Below, piece by piece: positions 26,027 to 37,292 of a DNA stretch of 64,000 nt. This stretch comes from Desertivirga brevis. Lineage in GTDB: Bacteria > Bacteroidota > Bacteroidia > Sphingobacteriales > Sphingobacteriaceae. Positions within the stretch are counted from its first letter, which is position 1. Every line of letters begins with the position of its first letter. Position numbers and translations under genes: made by a program. The notes beneath the pieces are model-generated. The model worked only from the letters and a program-made list of their open reading frames with translations, was not told the DNA's origin and did no database searches. The stretch spans positions 496,001 through 560,000 of the forward strand of contig NZ_JAFEWF010000006.1 of NCBI RefSeq assembly GCF_017355835.1, in the 5' to 3' direction.

Positions 26027-28639
26027 ATGAAAAGGATTTTACTAACCATGCTGCTTCTGCTAAGCAGCATCCTGATCTTTGCTCAGAGCACCACACTAGG
26101 TGGAAAAGTTGTCAGCGCTGCCGGAGAATCACTTCCTGGCGCAAGTGTTAAGGTGAATGGCACTGGAACGAACACTAATTCTAATGGAGAATTCCTCCTT
26201 AAAAATCTACCGGCTAAAAAACTTAATTTAGTAGTTACTTACACCGGGTTTGCCGCTCATCAGGAAGAAGTTGACCTTTCTGCCGGCAGCAAAACAGACC
26301 TGGTCATTACCCTCAAATCAGATCATTTGGCTTTAACGGAAGTAGTTGTTACCGGAACCGCCAACCCGCGCACCAAATTGAACAGCAGTTTATCAGTGAG
26401 CACGCTTAAAGGTGTTGAGGTGATGCAATCAGCTCCCCGTACGACGGCAGAGATATTCAGAGCAATACCTGGGATCAAAACTGAAGCTTCTGCGGGTGAT
26501 GGGAATACCAATATTACCGTTCGCGGTGTGCCTATTTCCTCGGGAGGCTCGAAATATCTTCAACTGCAGGAGGACGGCCTGCCTCTTCTTCAATTTGGGG
26601 ATATTGCTTTTGGTACCTCTGATATGTTTCTTAGAGCTGATCAGTCTGTGGCAAGGATTGAAGCCATCCGCGGAGGCTCTGCTTCTACGCTGGCAAGCAA
26701 CTCACCTTCCGGGATCATAAACTTCATTTCCAAAACCGGTTCAACCGCTGGCGGGACTATAGCAACCTCCTTTGGGTTAGACTATGGGAATATGCGGACA
26801 GATCTAAGCTATGGAGCACCCTTAGGCAAAGGGTTCAGTTTTCATGCCGCAGGTTTTTACCGGCAAGGGGAAGGACCTCGGACTGCAGGTTCTGCGGGAA
26901 ATAAAGGGGGCCAGATAAAGCTTAACTTAACCAAGACGTTCAATGGTGGTTTTGCGCGTGTATATTTCAAATATCTTGATGATAAGGCAGTAGCCTACAT
27001 GCCACTTCCGATCCAGGTTACAGGATCTAATGATAATCCTGAATTTTCTTCACTACCTGGCTTTGATATCAAAAATGGGGCAATGCAAACCGATGCTATT
27101 AAGACTAATGCGGGCTTGGGACTAAATGGTCTACGCAGCCAGGCAGTTTCTAACGGAATGAATCCTGTATCTAAATCTGTAGGAATGGAACTCAATTTTA
27201 AACTTGGCCTGGGATGGACAGTTGAAAACAGGGGGCGTTATGCAGCCAATTCCGGAGGATTTATCTCGCCTTTTCCGGCAATGATCGGAAGTACATCTGA
27301 AATACTCGGCGCTGTAGGCGGGGCTACCAATCGCGTAGTAACAGGTGGACGATTGGTGTATGCTGAAAATGGTACAACTTTTACCGGCAGCAAGGCTATG
27401 GTGGTCCACATGTTCGATACTGAACTTAACAATTTGGACAATCTAGTTAATGATTTTAAGCTGAAGAAGCGATTGGGGAATGCGGACCTGGCCTTAGGGT
27501 TTTATCAGTCCCGGCAAAATATCAAGACTTCCTGGTTATGGAACTCTTATGTTCAGGAAGTATCTGGTGAAAATGCCAAAACTCTGGACATTGTTTCAGT
27601 CTCTGGCACTAATATCAGCGAAAATGGTCAATTTGCTTATGGGGTTCCTCTTTGGGGTAATCTGCACAGGAATTATAATACCACTTATAACACGTCTGCA
27701 CCATATGCTGGCTTGTCCCTTCCTGTAACCAAAGCGCTTAGCCTTGATGTAAGTGCCCGTTATGACATTGGAAACGTATCTGGAAGCTATGCTGGAAACA
27801 AACAGACTTCTTATGATGTAAATGGCAATGGAAATATTTCAGCAGCTGAACAAAGTGTTTCTACAATTAACCAGGCTGCCGCTTCTCCTGTAGACTACGG
27901 TTATAAGTATTTTTCCTACTCAGCGGGAGCTAATTTTATGATATCCCAGGCAAAAGCAATCTTTGGTCGCTACAGTAAAGGTGCAACCGCAAAAGCCGAT
28001 CGGATTTTGTTTACCCCGAACGTTCTTGCTGACGGATCAGCTGTGGGTGTGGTAGACGATATCAAGCAAGCGGAACTAGGGTATAAATACAAATACAACA
28101 AAGGAGGTGTATTCCTTACAGGTTTTTATGCAAATGTGAATGAAAATGGCGGATTGGAAGCTACTACTCAAAGGGTAATTGAAAACGATTATGTATCTTA
28201 CGGTCTGGAGTTTGAGGGTGTTCATCAATTCTCAAAGCAAGTTGAACTTCGCGGAAGCACCACGTATACTCATGCCCGTATCAATTCTGGCCCGAATAAA
28301 GGAAACAAACCAAGAAGACAAGCAGATGTTATTTTCAATCTAACTCCAACTTATAAATACAATAACCTTACTGCTGGTTTAAGTATCTCTGGAACAACAA
28401 AGACTTATGCGCAGGATAACAATAAACTTGTTCTACCTGGTTATACACTCGTTAATCCTTTTGTATCATATAGGTTTGCCAAACGCTTCACAGGTACCTT
28501 AAACGCAAACAATGTTTTCAATACTCTTGGTATTACTGAATCTGAAGAGGGCGAGATCTCAGGAACAGGCACAAGCATTATCAGAGCAAGGCCTGTAACA
28601 GGACGTACTATTGCTGCTGGTCTTTCTTACAATTTTTAA
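26027..28639 (+). CDS. TonB-dependent receptor for a glycoside
   Basis: 870 residues. Signal peptide (MKRILLTMLLLLSSILIFAQ), carboxypeptidase-regulatory-like domain (about 22-105), plug (about 107-235, starting LTEVVVTGTANPRTK with TonB-box-like character), then a 22-strand-type barrel ending in SYNF. No STN domain, so it does not signal through FecR. It opens the glycoside locus downstream of the LacI operator and should move the sugar through the outer membrane using TonB energy. No SusD partner is present. Confidence 0.92.
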   Translation: MKRILLTMLLLLSSILIFAQSTTLGGKVVSAAGESLPGASVKVNGTGTNTNSNGEFLLKNLPAKKLNLVVTYTGFAAHQEEVDLSAGSKTDLVITLKSDHLALTEVVVTGTANPRTKLNSSLSVSTLKGVEVMQSAPRTTAEIFRAIPGIKTEASAGDGNTNITVRGVPISSGGSKYLQLQEDGLPLLQFGDIAFGTSDMFLRADQSVARIEAIRGGSASTLASNSPSGIINFISKTGSTAGGTIATSFGLDYGNMRTDLSYGAPLGKGFSFHAAGFYRQGEGPRTAGSAGNKGGQIKLNLTKTFNGGFARVYFKYLDDKAVAYMPLPIQVTGSNDNPEFSSLPGFDIKNGAMQTDAIKTNAGLGLNGLRSQAVSNGMNPVSKSVGMELNFKLGLGWTVENRGRYAANSGGFISPFPAMIGSTSEILGAVGGATNRVVTGGRLVYAENGTTFTGSKAMVVHMFDTELNNLDNLVNDFKLKKRLGNADLALGFYQSRQNIKTSWLWNSYVQEVSGENAKTLDIVSVSGTNISENGQFAYGVPLWGNLHRNYNTTYNTSAPYAGLSLPVTKALSLDVSARYDIGNVSGSYAGNKQTSYDVNGNGNISAAEQSVSTINQAAASPVDYGYKYFSYSAGANFMISQAKAIFGRYSKGATAKADRILFTPNVLADGSAVGVVDDIKQAELGYKYKYNKGGVFLTGFYANVNENGGLEATTQRVIENDYVSYGLEFEGVHQFSKQVELRGSTTYTHARINSGPNKGNKPRRQADVIFNLTPTYKYNNLTAGLSISGTTKTYAQDNNKLVLPGYTLVNPFVSYRFAKRFTGTLNANNVFNTLGITESEEGEISGTGTSIIRARPVTGRTIAAGLSYNF

Positions 28640-28657
28640 TCATTAAACTTTCCCTTC

Positions 28658-28690
28658 GGCCTCTTACTTCCATCCGGAAGGATAGGGGCC
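28658..28690 (+). other. hairpin between receptor and glycosidase-kinase genes
   Basis: GGCCTCTTACTTCC can pair with GGAAGGATAGGGGCC with a few bulges. No T-tract follows. It probably tunes expression between the receptor and the cytoplasmic genes rather than ending transcription. Confidence 0.4.
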
Positions 28691-28714
28691 AGGGTTTATC
28701 AATTTTGGAATCTA

Positions 28715-30565
28715 ATGGAGTTAAATAAAAGCACCGGGTTGTTGAAGGAAGCTGAAGAAGTTTTGAAAAAAGCATCTTCTCCTTATGGGATCTCTGCATC
28801 GGGTGGTGCTGGCGAAAATTACGGTCACGTTTGGGCAAGAGATAGCGCGGTAAGCGGTTTAGCTATTATTGCCTCTTCTTTGGAAAACCTTTATCCTACC
28901 ATTGAAAAATCTTATCTCCTGCTACTAAAAGCCGCCGCATCTAATGGTCAAATACCTTCAAATGTTAAGCTGAACGAGCAGGGGGAGATAATATCGATAA
29001 GTTTTGGAGGGGTAGCGGGAAGAACGGACGCCAGTTTCTGGTGGATCATAGGTAGTATACATCTGGTAAATAAATTTGGTAACAGCGAATTCGAGCAACT
29101 TATCCAGAAGCAGTGCGAAGCTATTTTCAAGCTTGCCGAGGCGTGGGAATTTAACGGTAAGAATTTGATGTATCTACCTATGAGCAGTAACTGGGCCGAC
29201 GAGTATGTTACGCACGGGTATGTCCTTTATGATCAGCTGCTTCGCTATTGGGCCCTCTATTTGGCGGGTAGGTATTTCAGGAACGAAGCCTGGAGGAACA
29301 AAGCCGAATTAGTTAAAAAGGCGATCAAGAAACATTATTTGATGGAGGCAGAAACCGCCCCTTCTCTATTTACTGAGGTTCAGATGAAAGAGCTGGGAAG
29401 CATTGACATTTCTGAGCGGTTTCTCGCATCCTTTTCTCCTGGTGACAGACTGGAGCAATTTGATGGTTGGTCAATTGGTTTATTGCTCATGCTGGGAATT
29501 CCTTCAGCCCAAAGCACGGAAAAACTTGAAAAGGCTTTAAGAAATGCGTTTTCACAGACTGGCAACAGGGGAATTCCCGCATTTTGGCCGGTTATAGAAG
29601 AGGGACATTGGTTTGAAGCATTAAAGAAAAATAATAGTTACCGTTTTAAGAACGCTCCTGGCCATTTTCATAATGGAGGAATATGGCCGGTGGTAAACGG
29701 TTTTGTTGTGGCGGGACTTAGTCGTGCCGGACTCCATAGTACTGCAGAGTTGTTAAGTCAGGCACTAGCTGCACAATCAAGGATTCATCATTCCGAAAAT
29801 CCGTTCGCCGAATATTATAATTTTTATAATGGAAGGCCTGGAGGCGTCAACAATTTGTGCTTCAGTGCATCCGGTTACCTGATAGCACAAAATTCTATCA
29901 ACAAAAGTTCTTTTATAAACGAAATGATCCTGCCTGATACTATGCTTGAAGGTCTGCGTCATTCAGTCCTTCCGATTGCCGGCGAGGTAATAGCACTATT
30001 CAAAACCAAGTCGCCCTGTCCTATAGCGGTTTCCATTGCCGGAGAATCTGGCTGCGGTAAAACAACTTTAAGCAAACTTTTACAGGAGATATTGGCAAGC
30101 AACGGAATAAAAAGTTTGGTTCTGCATCAAGATGAGTATTTTAAACTTCCGCCAAAGCAGAACCATCTGGCCAGGGAGAATAACTTTGACCATATAGGTC
30201 CGCAGGAAGTACGACTGGATCTAATTGAGCAGCACATTCTGACGATTAAAACGAGAACTGCTACTTCTATTACCATTCCTGTGATGAACTGGGAAACAGA
30301 CACAGAAGAGGAGATCGATATTAACGTTGCTGGTATTCAGGTAGTCATTGTAGAAGGAACTTACACCACTTTACTTGGAAATCTTGACCACAAGATTTTT
30401 ATTGATACAAGCTACCTTGACACAAGGAGCAACCGTATAAACCGTAACAGGGAAGAAGTGACCGATTTTATTGAGCGAGTTCTGGCAAAAGAAAGCGCAA
30501 TAATTCAAAGCCAAAAAACTTCCGCCAGTGTTATTCTAGACAGTAACTTCAAGACGCTGAGCTAG
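28715..30565 (+). CDS. bifunctional (alpha/alpha)6 glycosidase fused to a uridine-kinase-like P-loop kinase
   Basis: 616 residues. The first about 420 residues look like an (alpha/alpha)6-barrel hydrolase near GH100 invertase/GH63 types: GHVWARDSAVSGLA (about 34-47), GRTDASFWWIIG (about 102) and HFHNGGIWPVVNGF (about 315), a motif group that lines such active sites. From about 434 is a uridine-kinase/phosphoribulokinase-like domain with P-loop GESGCGKTT (443-451), HQDEYFKLPPKQ and VVIVEGTYTT. No signal peptide, so cytoplasmic. It plausibly hydrolyses an imported glycoside and phosphorylates one product. Substrate unknown; sucrose or a glucosyl-glycerate-type compound are guesses. Confidence 0.8.
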   Translation: MELNKSTGLLKEAEEVLKKASSPYGISASGGAGENYGHVWARDSAVSGLAIIASSLENLYPTIEKSYLLLLKAAASNGQIPSNVKLNEQGEIISISFGGVAGRTDASFWWIIGSIHLVNKFGNSEFEQLIQKQCEAIFKLAEAWEFNGKNLMYLPMSSNWADEYVTHGYVLYDQLLRYWALYLAGRYFRNEAWRNKAELVKKAIKKHYLMEAETAPSLFTEVQMKELGSIDISERFLASFSPGDRLEQFDGWSIGLLLMLGIPSAQSTEKLEKALRNAFSQTGNRGIPAFWPVIEEGHWFEALKKNNSYRFKNAPGHFHNGGIWPVVNGFVVAGLSRAGLHSTAELLSQALAAQSRIHHSENPFAEYYNFYNGRPGGVNNLCFSASGYLIAQNSINKSSFINEMILPDTMLEGLRHSVLPIAGEVIALFKTKSPCPIAVSIAGESGCGKTTLSKLLQEILASNGIKSLVLHQDEYFKLPPKQNHLARENNFDHIGPQEVRLDLIEQHILTIKTRTATSITIPVMNWETDTEEEIDINVAGIQVVIVEGTYTTLLGNLDHKIFIDTSYLDTRSNRINRNREEVTDFIERVLAKESAIIQSQKTSASVILDSNFKTLS

Positions 30566-30596
30566 ACTTTTTAAACGTTTATAGCCAATTCGAAAG

Positions 30597-31901
30597 ATGA
30601 AGATATTTAAGCAGAAGCTGAGCTTCTGGCAAATAATAAACATGAACTTCGGGTTTTTTGGTCTGCAGTACAGTTTTGGTTTGCAGCAGGCTAATATGAG
30701 CCCCATCTATTCATACCTCGGAGCTGAAGAAAGCAAATTGCCCTATCTCTGGCTTGCGGGCCCAATTACTGGGTTAGTACTTCAGCCAATTGTAGGTGCA
30801 ATGAGCGATAAGACTGTTACGAAATGGGGACGACGAACGCCTTATTTTCTGATCGGCGCAATTTTTTGCAGTATCTGTTTGTTTATCATGCCCTACTCCA
30901 GCTCAGTTTGGATGGCGGCCAGTACTTTATGGATATTAGACGCCGCCAACAACATCACTCAAGAGCCTTACAGGGCTTTTGTAAGCGATAAGCTCGATGA
31001 ATCGCAACATCCGATCGGTTTTCTTACTCAAAGTGCTTTTACCGGACTTGGGCAAACGCTTTCGTACCTAACGCCCTCAATTCTGATCTTTTTCGGAGTA
31101 AGTAAGCTCGCTGAAAATGAAAACCATATCCCAATTACAACGCTTATTGCTTTCGTGATAGGTGCTGTCTTTTCGCTTTCGTCCATTCTTTGGACCTTAA
31201 AGACTACCAAAGAAATACCGTTAAGCGAGGAAGAACTTAATGAGATAAAGGCATGTCCAAGAGGAACTTCAGCAGTTTTTGCCGATATCTGGCAGGCTTT
31301 GAAAAATATGCCTCCGGTCATGAAGCAAATGATACCGATGATGTTCTTTAGCTGGTATGCTATGTTTATTTATTGGATCTATATCGCCAAATGCTTATCA
31401 ACAACGGTCTTTGCGAACAGGCCGGATGCTTTTAGAGATGCTGATCTGCTATCGGGGCAGATTGGTGCTTTTTACAACTTTATTGCCTTTATTTCGGCAT
31501 TCGGCCTGGCTGCCTTGGCTAAAAGATACAATGCAAAATACGTTCATGCAGCATGTTTAACTTTTGCTGGAATAGGTTTGTTTATTCTTCCCGGCATTAA
31601 GGACCAGGAAATGGTGTTTATTCCAATGATAGGAATGGGATTATCCTGGGCGAGTATGATGGGTAATCCTTATGTAATACTAGCTGGTGGGATACCGAAA
31701 GAACGCACAGGCGTGTACATGGGTGTATTTAATATGTTTATTGTGATCCCTATGCTGCTTCAAAATATTTCCATGCCCTTGTATTATAATTCCTTGCTCC
31801 ATGGTGATCCCGGACAGGCAATCAAACAGGCTGGTATCATGCTTGTCTTGGCCGCCATCTCTGTAGTATTTATCAAAAATGAGAATCTGAGCAAATCCTG
31901 A
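30597..31901 (+). CDS. SLC45-like MFS sugar/proton symporter
   Basis: 434 residues with 12 membrane segments and the sucrose-transporter/SLC45 motifs: QYSFGLQQANMSPIYSYLG near the start, LAGPITGLVLQPIVGAMSD, KWGRRTPYFLIG, and NITQEPYRAFVSD. It brings a disaccharide-like sugar through the inner membrane with protons. Thirty-one bases after the glycosidase-kinase gene and ending at a terminator hairpin, it closes the locus. Confidence 0.88.
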   Translation: MKIFKQKLSFWQIINMNFGFFGLQYSFGLQQANMSPIYSYLGAEESKLPYLWLAGPITGLVLQPIVGAMSDKTVTKWGRRTPYFLIGAIFCSICLFIMPYSSSVWMAASTLWILDAANNITQEPYRAFVSDKLDESQHPIGFLTQSAFTGLGQTLSYLTPSILIFFGVSKLAENENHIPITTLIAFVIGAVFSLSSILWTLKTTKEIPLSEEELNEIKACPRGTSAVFADIWQALKNMPPVMKQMIPMMFFSWYAMFIYWIYIAKCLSTTVFANRPDAFRDADLLSGQIGAFYNFIAFISAFGLAALAKRYNAKYVHAACLTFAGIGLFILPGIKDQEMVFIPMIGMGLSWASMMGNPYVILAGGIPKERTGVYMGVFNMFIVIPMLLQNISMPLYYNSLLHGDPGQAIKQAGIMLVLAAISVVFIKNENLSKS

Positions 31902-31920
31902 ATGTCAAACATTTAATAAT

Positions 31921-31960
31921 AAAAAAAGCAGCAGAAATATGATATCCTGCTGCTTTTTTT
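31921..31960. terminator. bidirectional terminator
   Basis: AAAAAGCAGCAG and CTGCTGCTTTTT form a stem around ATATGATAT-type loop with A-tract on one side and T-tract on the other, between the convergent symporter and ABC-F genes. It fits termination in both directions. Confidence 0.85.
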
Positions 31961-32006
31961 ATTATTCCGGTGCTCGCCTTTGGCTGGCTCTTGAAAGAAT
32001 CTATTT

Positions 32007-33644
32007 TTACTGCTTCTGTTCGATCTCCTTCAAGCTCGTCATTTTTTTGTAGGCGAGGAAGCCTTTGATATCTTCAAAATGCTCGCGTACACGTTTATTG
32101 CCGAATTCGAACACTTTTTTAACCAGTCCGTCCAAGAAGTCACGGTCGTGAGATACCAGGATTAAGGTTCCATCGAACTCTTGCAAAGCCTCTTTAATGA
32201 TGTCTTTGGTCTTCATATCCAGGTGGTTCGTCGGCTCATCGAGGATCAATACATTCACTGGTTCTAACAACAGTTTGATCATCGCCAGACGCGTTTTCTC
32301 ACCTCCTGAAAGTACTTTAACCTTTTTAGTAGTATCATCACCACTGAACATGAATGCACCCAGAAGGTCTTTGATCTTTATGGATCCATCACTAAGTGGA
32401 ATTTGATCGATCGTTTCAAATACCGTAAGGTTTTCGTCAAGCAATGCTGCCTGGTTCTGAGCAAAGTAACCGATCTTGGCATTGTGACCCACTTTTAAGG
32501 TTCCCTCAAAATCGATCTCGCCCATAATTGCCTTGATCATGGTCGACTTACCTTCACCGTTCTTACCAACAAAAGCTACTTTTTCTCCCCGCTCAATAAC
32601 CATGGATGCTTTTTCGAATACTACATGTTCGCCGTAGGATTTGCTTAGATCTTCTACAATTACAGGATATTGACCAGAACGTGGCGACGGAGGAAACTTC
32701 AAGCGTAAGGCAGAAGTGTCTACTTCATCGATCTGGATAATCTCCAGCTTCTCGAGCATTTTTACCCGCGACTGTACCTGCAGGGTTTTTGAATAAGTAC
32801 CTCTGAAGCGGTCAATGAACTCCTGGTTATCGGCTATAAAGCGTTGTTGCTCTTCATACGCTTTTTGTTGGTGCACCCTGCGTTCAGCACGTAATTGAAG
32901 GTAGTGGCTGTATTTTGCTTTATAATCGTAAATACGGCCCATGGTAACCTCGATGGTTCGATTGGTGATATTATCAACAAAGGCACGGTCGTGAGATATC
33001 ACCATCACTGCCTTTGCTGAATTAACTAAGAAGTCTTCTAACCATTGAATACTTTCAATATCCATGTGGTTTGTCGGCTCATCCAGCAGGATCAGATCAG
33101 GTTTCTTCAATAGGATCTTGGCTAATTCTATCCTCATGCGCCAACCTCCGGAAAATTCAGAAGTTTGACGGGTGAAATCTGAACGTTGAAAGCCTAAACC
33201 TTTAAGTACTTTCTCTACTTCAGCGTCGTAATTCGTCTCTTCCAACGAGTAGAACTTTTCACTAAGCTCCGAAACACGCTCTATCAGTTTCATGTAATCA
33301 TCGCTTTCGTAATCGGTCCTGATGTTTAATTGCTCATTTAACTCCTCCAGTTCCTTTTGCATTGAATGCATTTCCTGAAAAGCTTTTGAGGCTTCTTCAA
33401 AAACGGTAACATTATCTTGAGTAAGCAAGTGCTGAGGAAGATAAGCGATTACAGCATCTTTGGGTCCGGTAACATTACCACTTGTAGGTTTAGCAGCACC
33501 GGCAATTATCTTCAATATGGTCGACTTGCCCGCACCATTCTTTCCCATCAGGGCAATTTTATCGTTCTCGTTAATTGGAAAGGTTACATCACTAAACAAA
33601 GTGGTTCCGCCAAAAGAAACGGAAATATTATTTACATTAATCAC
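32007..33644 (-). CDS. ABC-F family ATPase
   Basis: 545 residues with two ABC domains and no membrane segments: Walker A GKNGAGKST and GKNGEGKST, signatures SGGWRMRIELAK and SGGEKTRLAMIK, Walker B LILLDEPTNHMD and LILDEPTNHLD, and a charged interdomain linker (about 245-300). ABC-F proteins bind the ribosomal E-site and relieve stalled translation; some give antibiotic protection. The length and short C-terminus point to a housekeeping translation factor of the EttA/YbiT type rather than a resistance type, which is a judgement from layout only. Confidence 0.92.
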   Translation of the reverse strand: MINVNNISVSFGGTTLFSDVTFPINENDKIALMGKNGAGKSTILKIIAGAAKPTSGNVTGPKDAVIAYLPQHLLTQDNVTVFEEASKAFQEMHSMQKELEELNEQLNIRTDYESDDYMKLIERVSELSEKFYSLEETNYDAEVEKVLKGLGFQRSDFTRQTSEFSGGWRMRIELAKILLKKPDLILLDEPTNHMDIESIQWLEDFLVNSAKAVMVISHDRAFVDNITNRTIEVTMGRIYDYKAKYSHYLQLRAERRVHQQKAYEEQQRFIADNQEFIDRFRGTYSKTLQVQSRVKMLEKLEIIQIDEVDTSALRLKFPPSPRSGQYPVIVEDLSKSYGEHVVFEKASMVIERGEKVAFVGKNGEGKSTMIKAIMGEIDFEGTLKVGHNAKIGYFAQNQAALLDENLTVFETIDQIPLSDGSIKIKDLLGAFMFSGDDTTKKVKVLSGGEKTRLAMIKLLLEPVNVLILDEPTNHLDMKTKDIIKEALQEFDGTLILVSHDRDFLDGLVKKVFEFGNKRVREHFEDIKGFLAYKKMTSLKEIEQKQ

Positions 33645-33843
33645 GAAATCAGGATATTAAAATGAGCGGCAAAGATAGTGTAATTTAGAACAATACTGAA
33701 TTTGTTGCAAACTCTGATACTCTTAAATAGGGTGCATCCCCTCAATTCGTAGCAGTAAATAGCTGTTTGTGGAAAACTTACAATTTCGCTCTGCTAAACA
33801 ATTGCTTTGGTAAGGAATTTGAGTAAACCCAGTATCTAAAATT

Positions 33844-34650
33844 ATGACTATGGAAAACAATCAGAAGTACGCCTTAGTTACGGGCGGAACCGCCGGTATT
33901 GGATACGAGTTAGCGAAACTATTTGCTAAAGATGGTTACAACCTTGTTCTGGTATCCCGGAACGAATACGAACTTGCCCGCACTCAGGCGGAGCTTCAGG
34001 ACCAGTACAAAATTCAGGTGCATACCATCTCTAAAGACCTTATGAAAATGGAAGCTCCTTTTGAGGTATACAAGGAAGTTACTGATCAGGGAATTAAGGT
34101 GGATGTGTTGGTTAATGACGCTGGCCAGGGTGTGTATGGAGAGTTTGTTGACACCGACATTCAGCGGGAAATAGATATTATCCACCTGAATATTATGGCC
34201 TATGTTGTCCTTACCAAATGCTTCGTTCAGGATATGGTGATCCGGGGAGGTGGTAAAGTTCTGAATGTAGGCTCTATCGCCGGTGAAATGCCTGGACCAC
34301 TCCATTCGGTATATCACGGGACGAAAGCCTTTGTTAACTCCTGGTCAGAGGCAATACGAAATGAGTTGAAGGATTCTAACATTACGGTAACTGTTCTGCT
34401 TCCTGGTGCTACCGATACTGATTTTCCGGTAAAGGCGAATATGGAAAACGCGAAAATCTTTGCTGAGTCTAACCTTTCTGATCCTGCCGAGGTAGCTAAA
34501 GACGGCTTTGAAGCCTTAATGTCTGGAGATGATAAGATCGTCTCAGGCTTAAAGAATAAAGCGATGGTAGCAATGGGAAATGTGCTTCCTGATAGTGTTG
34601 TAGCTGAAAATATGAGAAAACAACAGGAACCTGTAGATAAGAAAGAATAG
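33844..34650 (+). CDS. short-chain dehydrogenase/reductase
   Basis: 268 residues: TGGTAGIGYELA cofactor loop near residue 13, NDAGQG (about 90), catalytic Ser in NVGSIAGE and YHGTK (Tyr-x-x-x-Lys). A classical cytoplasmic SDR using NAD(P)H on a ketone or alcohol; the substrate cannot be read from sequence. A second ATG two codons in is equally possible. It stands alone with its own terminator. Confidence 0.92.
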   Translation: MTMENNQKYALVTGGTAGIGYELAKLFAKDGYNLVLVSRNEYELARTQAELQDQYKIQVHTISKDLMKMEAPFEVYKEVTDQGIKVDVLVNDAGQGVYGEFVDTDIQREIDIIHLNIMAYVVLTKCFVQDMVIRGGGKVLNVGSIAGEMPGPLHSVYHGTKAFVNSWSEAIRNELKDSNITVTVLLPGATDTDFPVKANMENAKIFAESNLSDPAEVAKDGFEALMSGDDKIVSGLKNKAMVAMGNVLPDSVVAENMRKQQEPVDKKE

Positions 34651-34659
34651 GTTCGAAAA

Positions 34660-34697
34660 ATAACACCAGTAGTAGTAGCTGTTACTACTGGTGTTAT
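34660..34697 (+). terminator. perfect hairpin after the SDR gene
   Basis: ATAACACCAGTAGTA pairs perfectly over 15 bp with TACTACTGGTGTTAT around an 8-base loop, 10 bases after the stop codon. No T-tract follows. Confidence 0.7.
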
Positions 34698-34728
34698 ACC
34701 ACCGGGGAGTAGCAGGAAGCCGAAAGCA

Positions 34729-34762
34729 AAAAGGGCTTACCTGACCGGTAAACCCCCTTTTC
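34729..34762 (-). terminator. terminator of katG
   Basis: On the minus strand, AAAAGGGGGTTTACC can pair with GGTAAGCCCTTTTT around a short loop, with T's at the 3' end, 21 bases after the katG stop codon. Confidence 0.7.
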
Positions 34763-34782
34763 TACATCATATTTTAATCCCC

Positions 34783-37062
<2,280 letters not shown>

Positions 37063-37155
37063 TTAATTATCTGAACTGTGCTACTGTTTAGCATCGATCA
37101 CAGGGGTAAAGCTATAACAAGAAACGTTGTCCTCCCAATCACTTTGTTCTATGCG

Positions 37156-37182
37156 AAATAGGTAAAATCTATGCACCTATTT
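37156..37182. promoter_or_regulatory. inverted repeat upstream of katG
   Basis: AAATAGGT and ACCTATTT form an 8-bp inverted repeat with an 11-base spacer, 106 bases before the katG start. It is a candidate site for a peroxide-responsive regulator or part of the promoter. A TAGATTTT sequence on the minus strand inside the spacer is one mismatch from the -7 consensus. The remainder of the 242-base gap shows nothing. Confidence 0.3.
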
Positions 37183-37292
37183 TGTAATCGTTTCCTGGGA
37201 TGCAAATCTGCACAGTCTATTAAAACAAAAAATGATTAAAATCACCAATCATGTTGAACAGTAGTTGTCAGCCGTTCTTCCTTTGGAAAACC

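Noticed and set aside
34650..34760. Possible tRNA or small RNA in the hairpin-rich SDR/katG gap
   Set aside because: The two hairpins are explained as facing terminators, and no tRNA cloverleaf or TTCGAAT arm fits.
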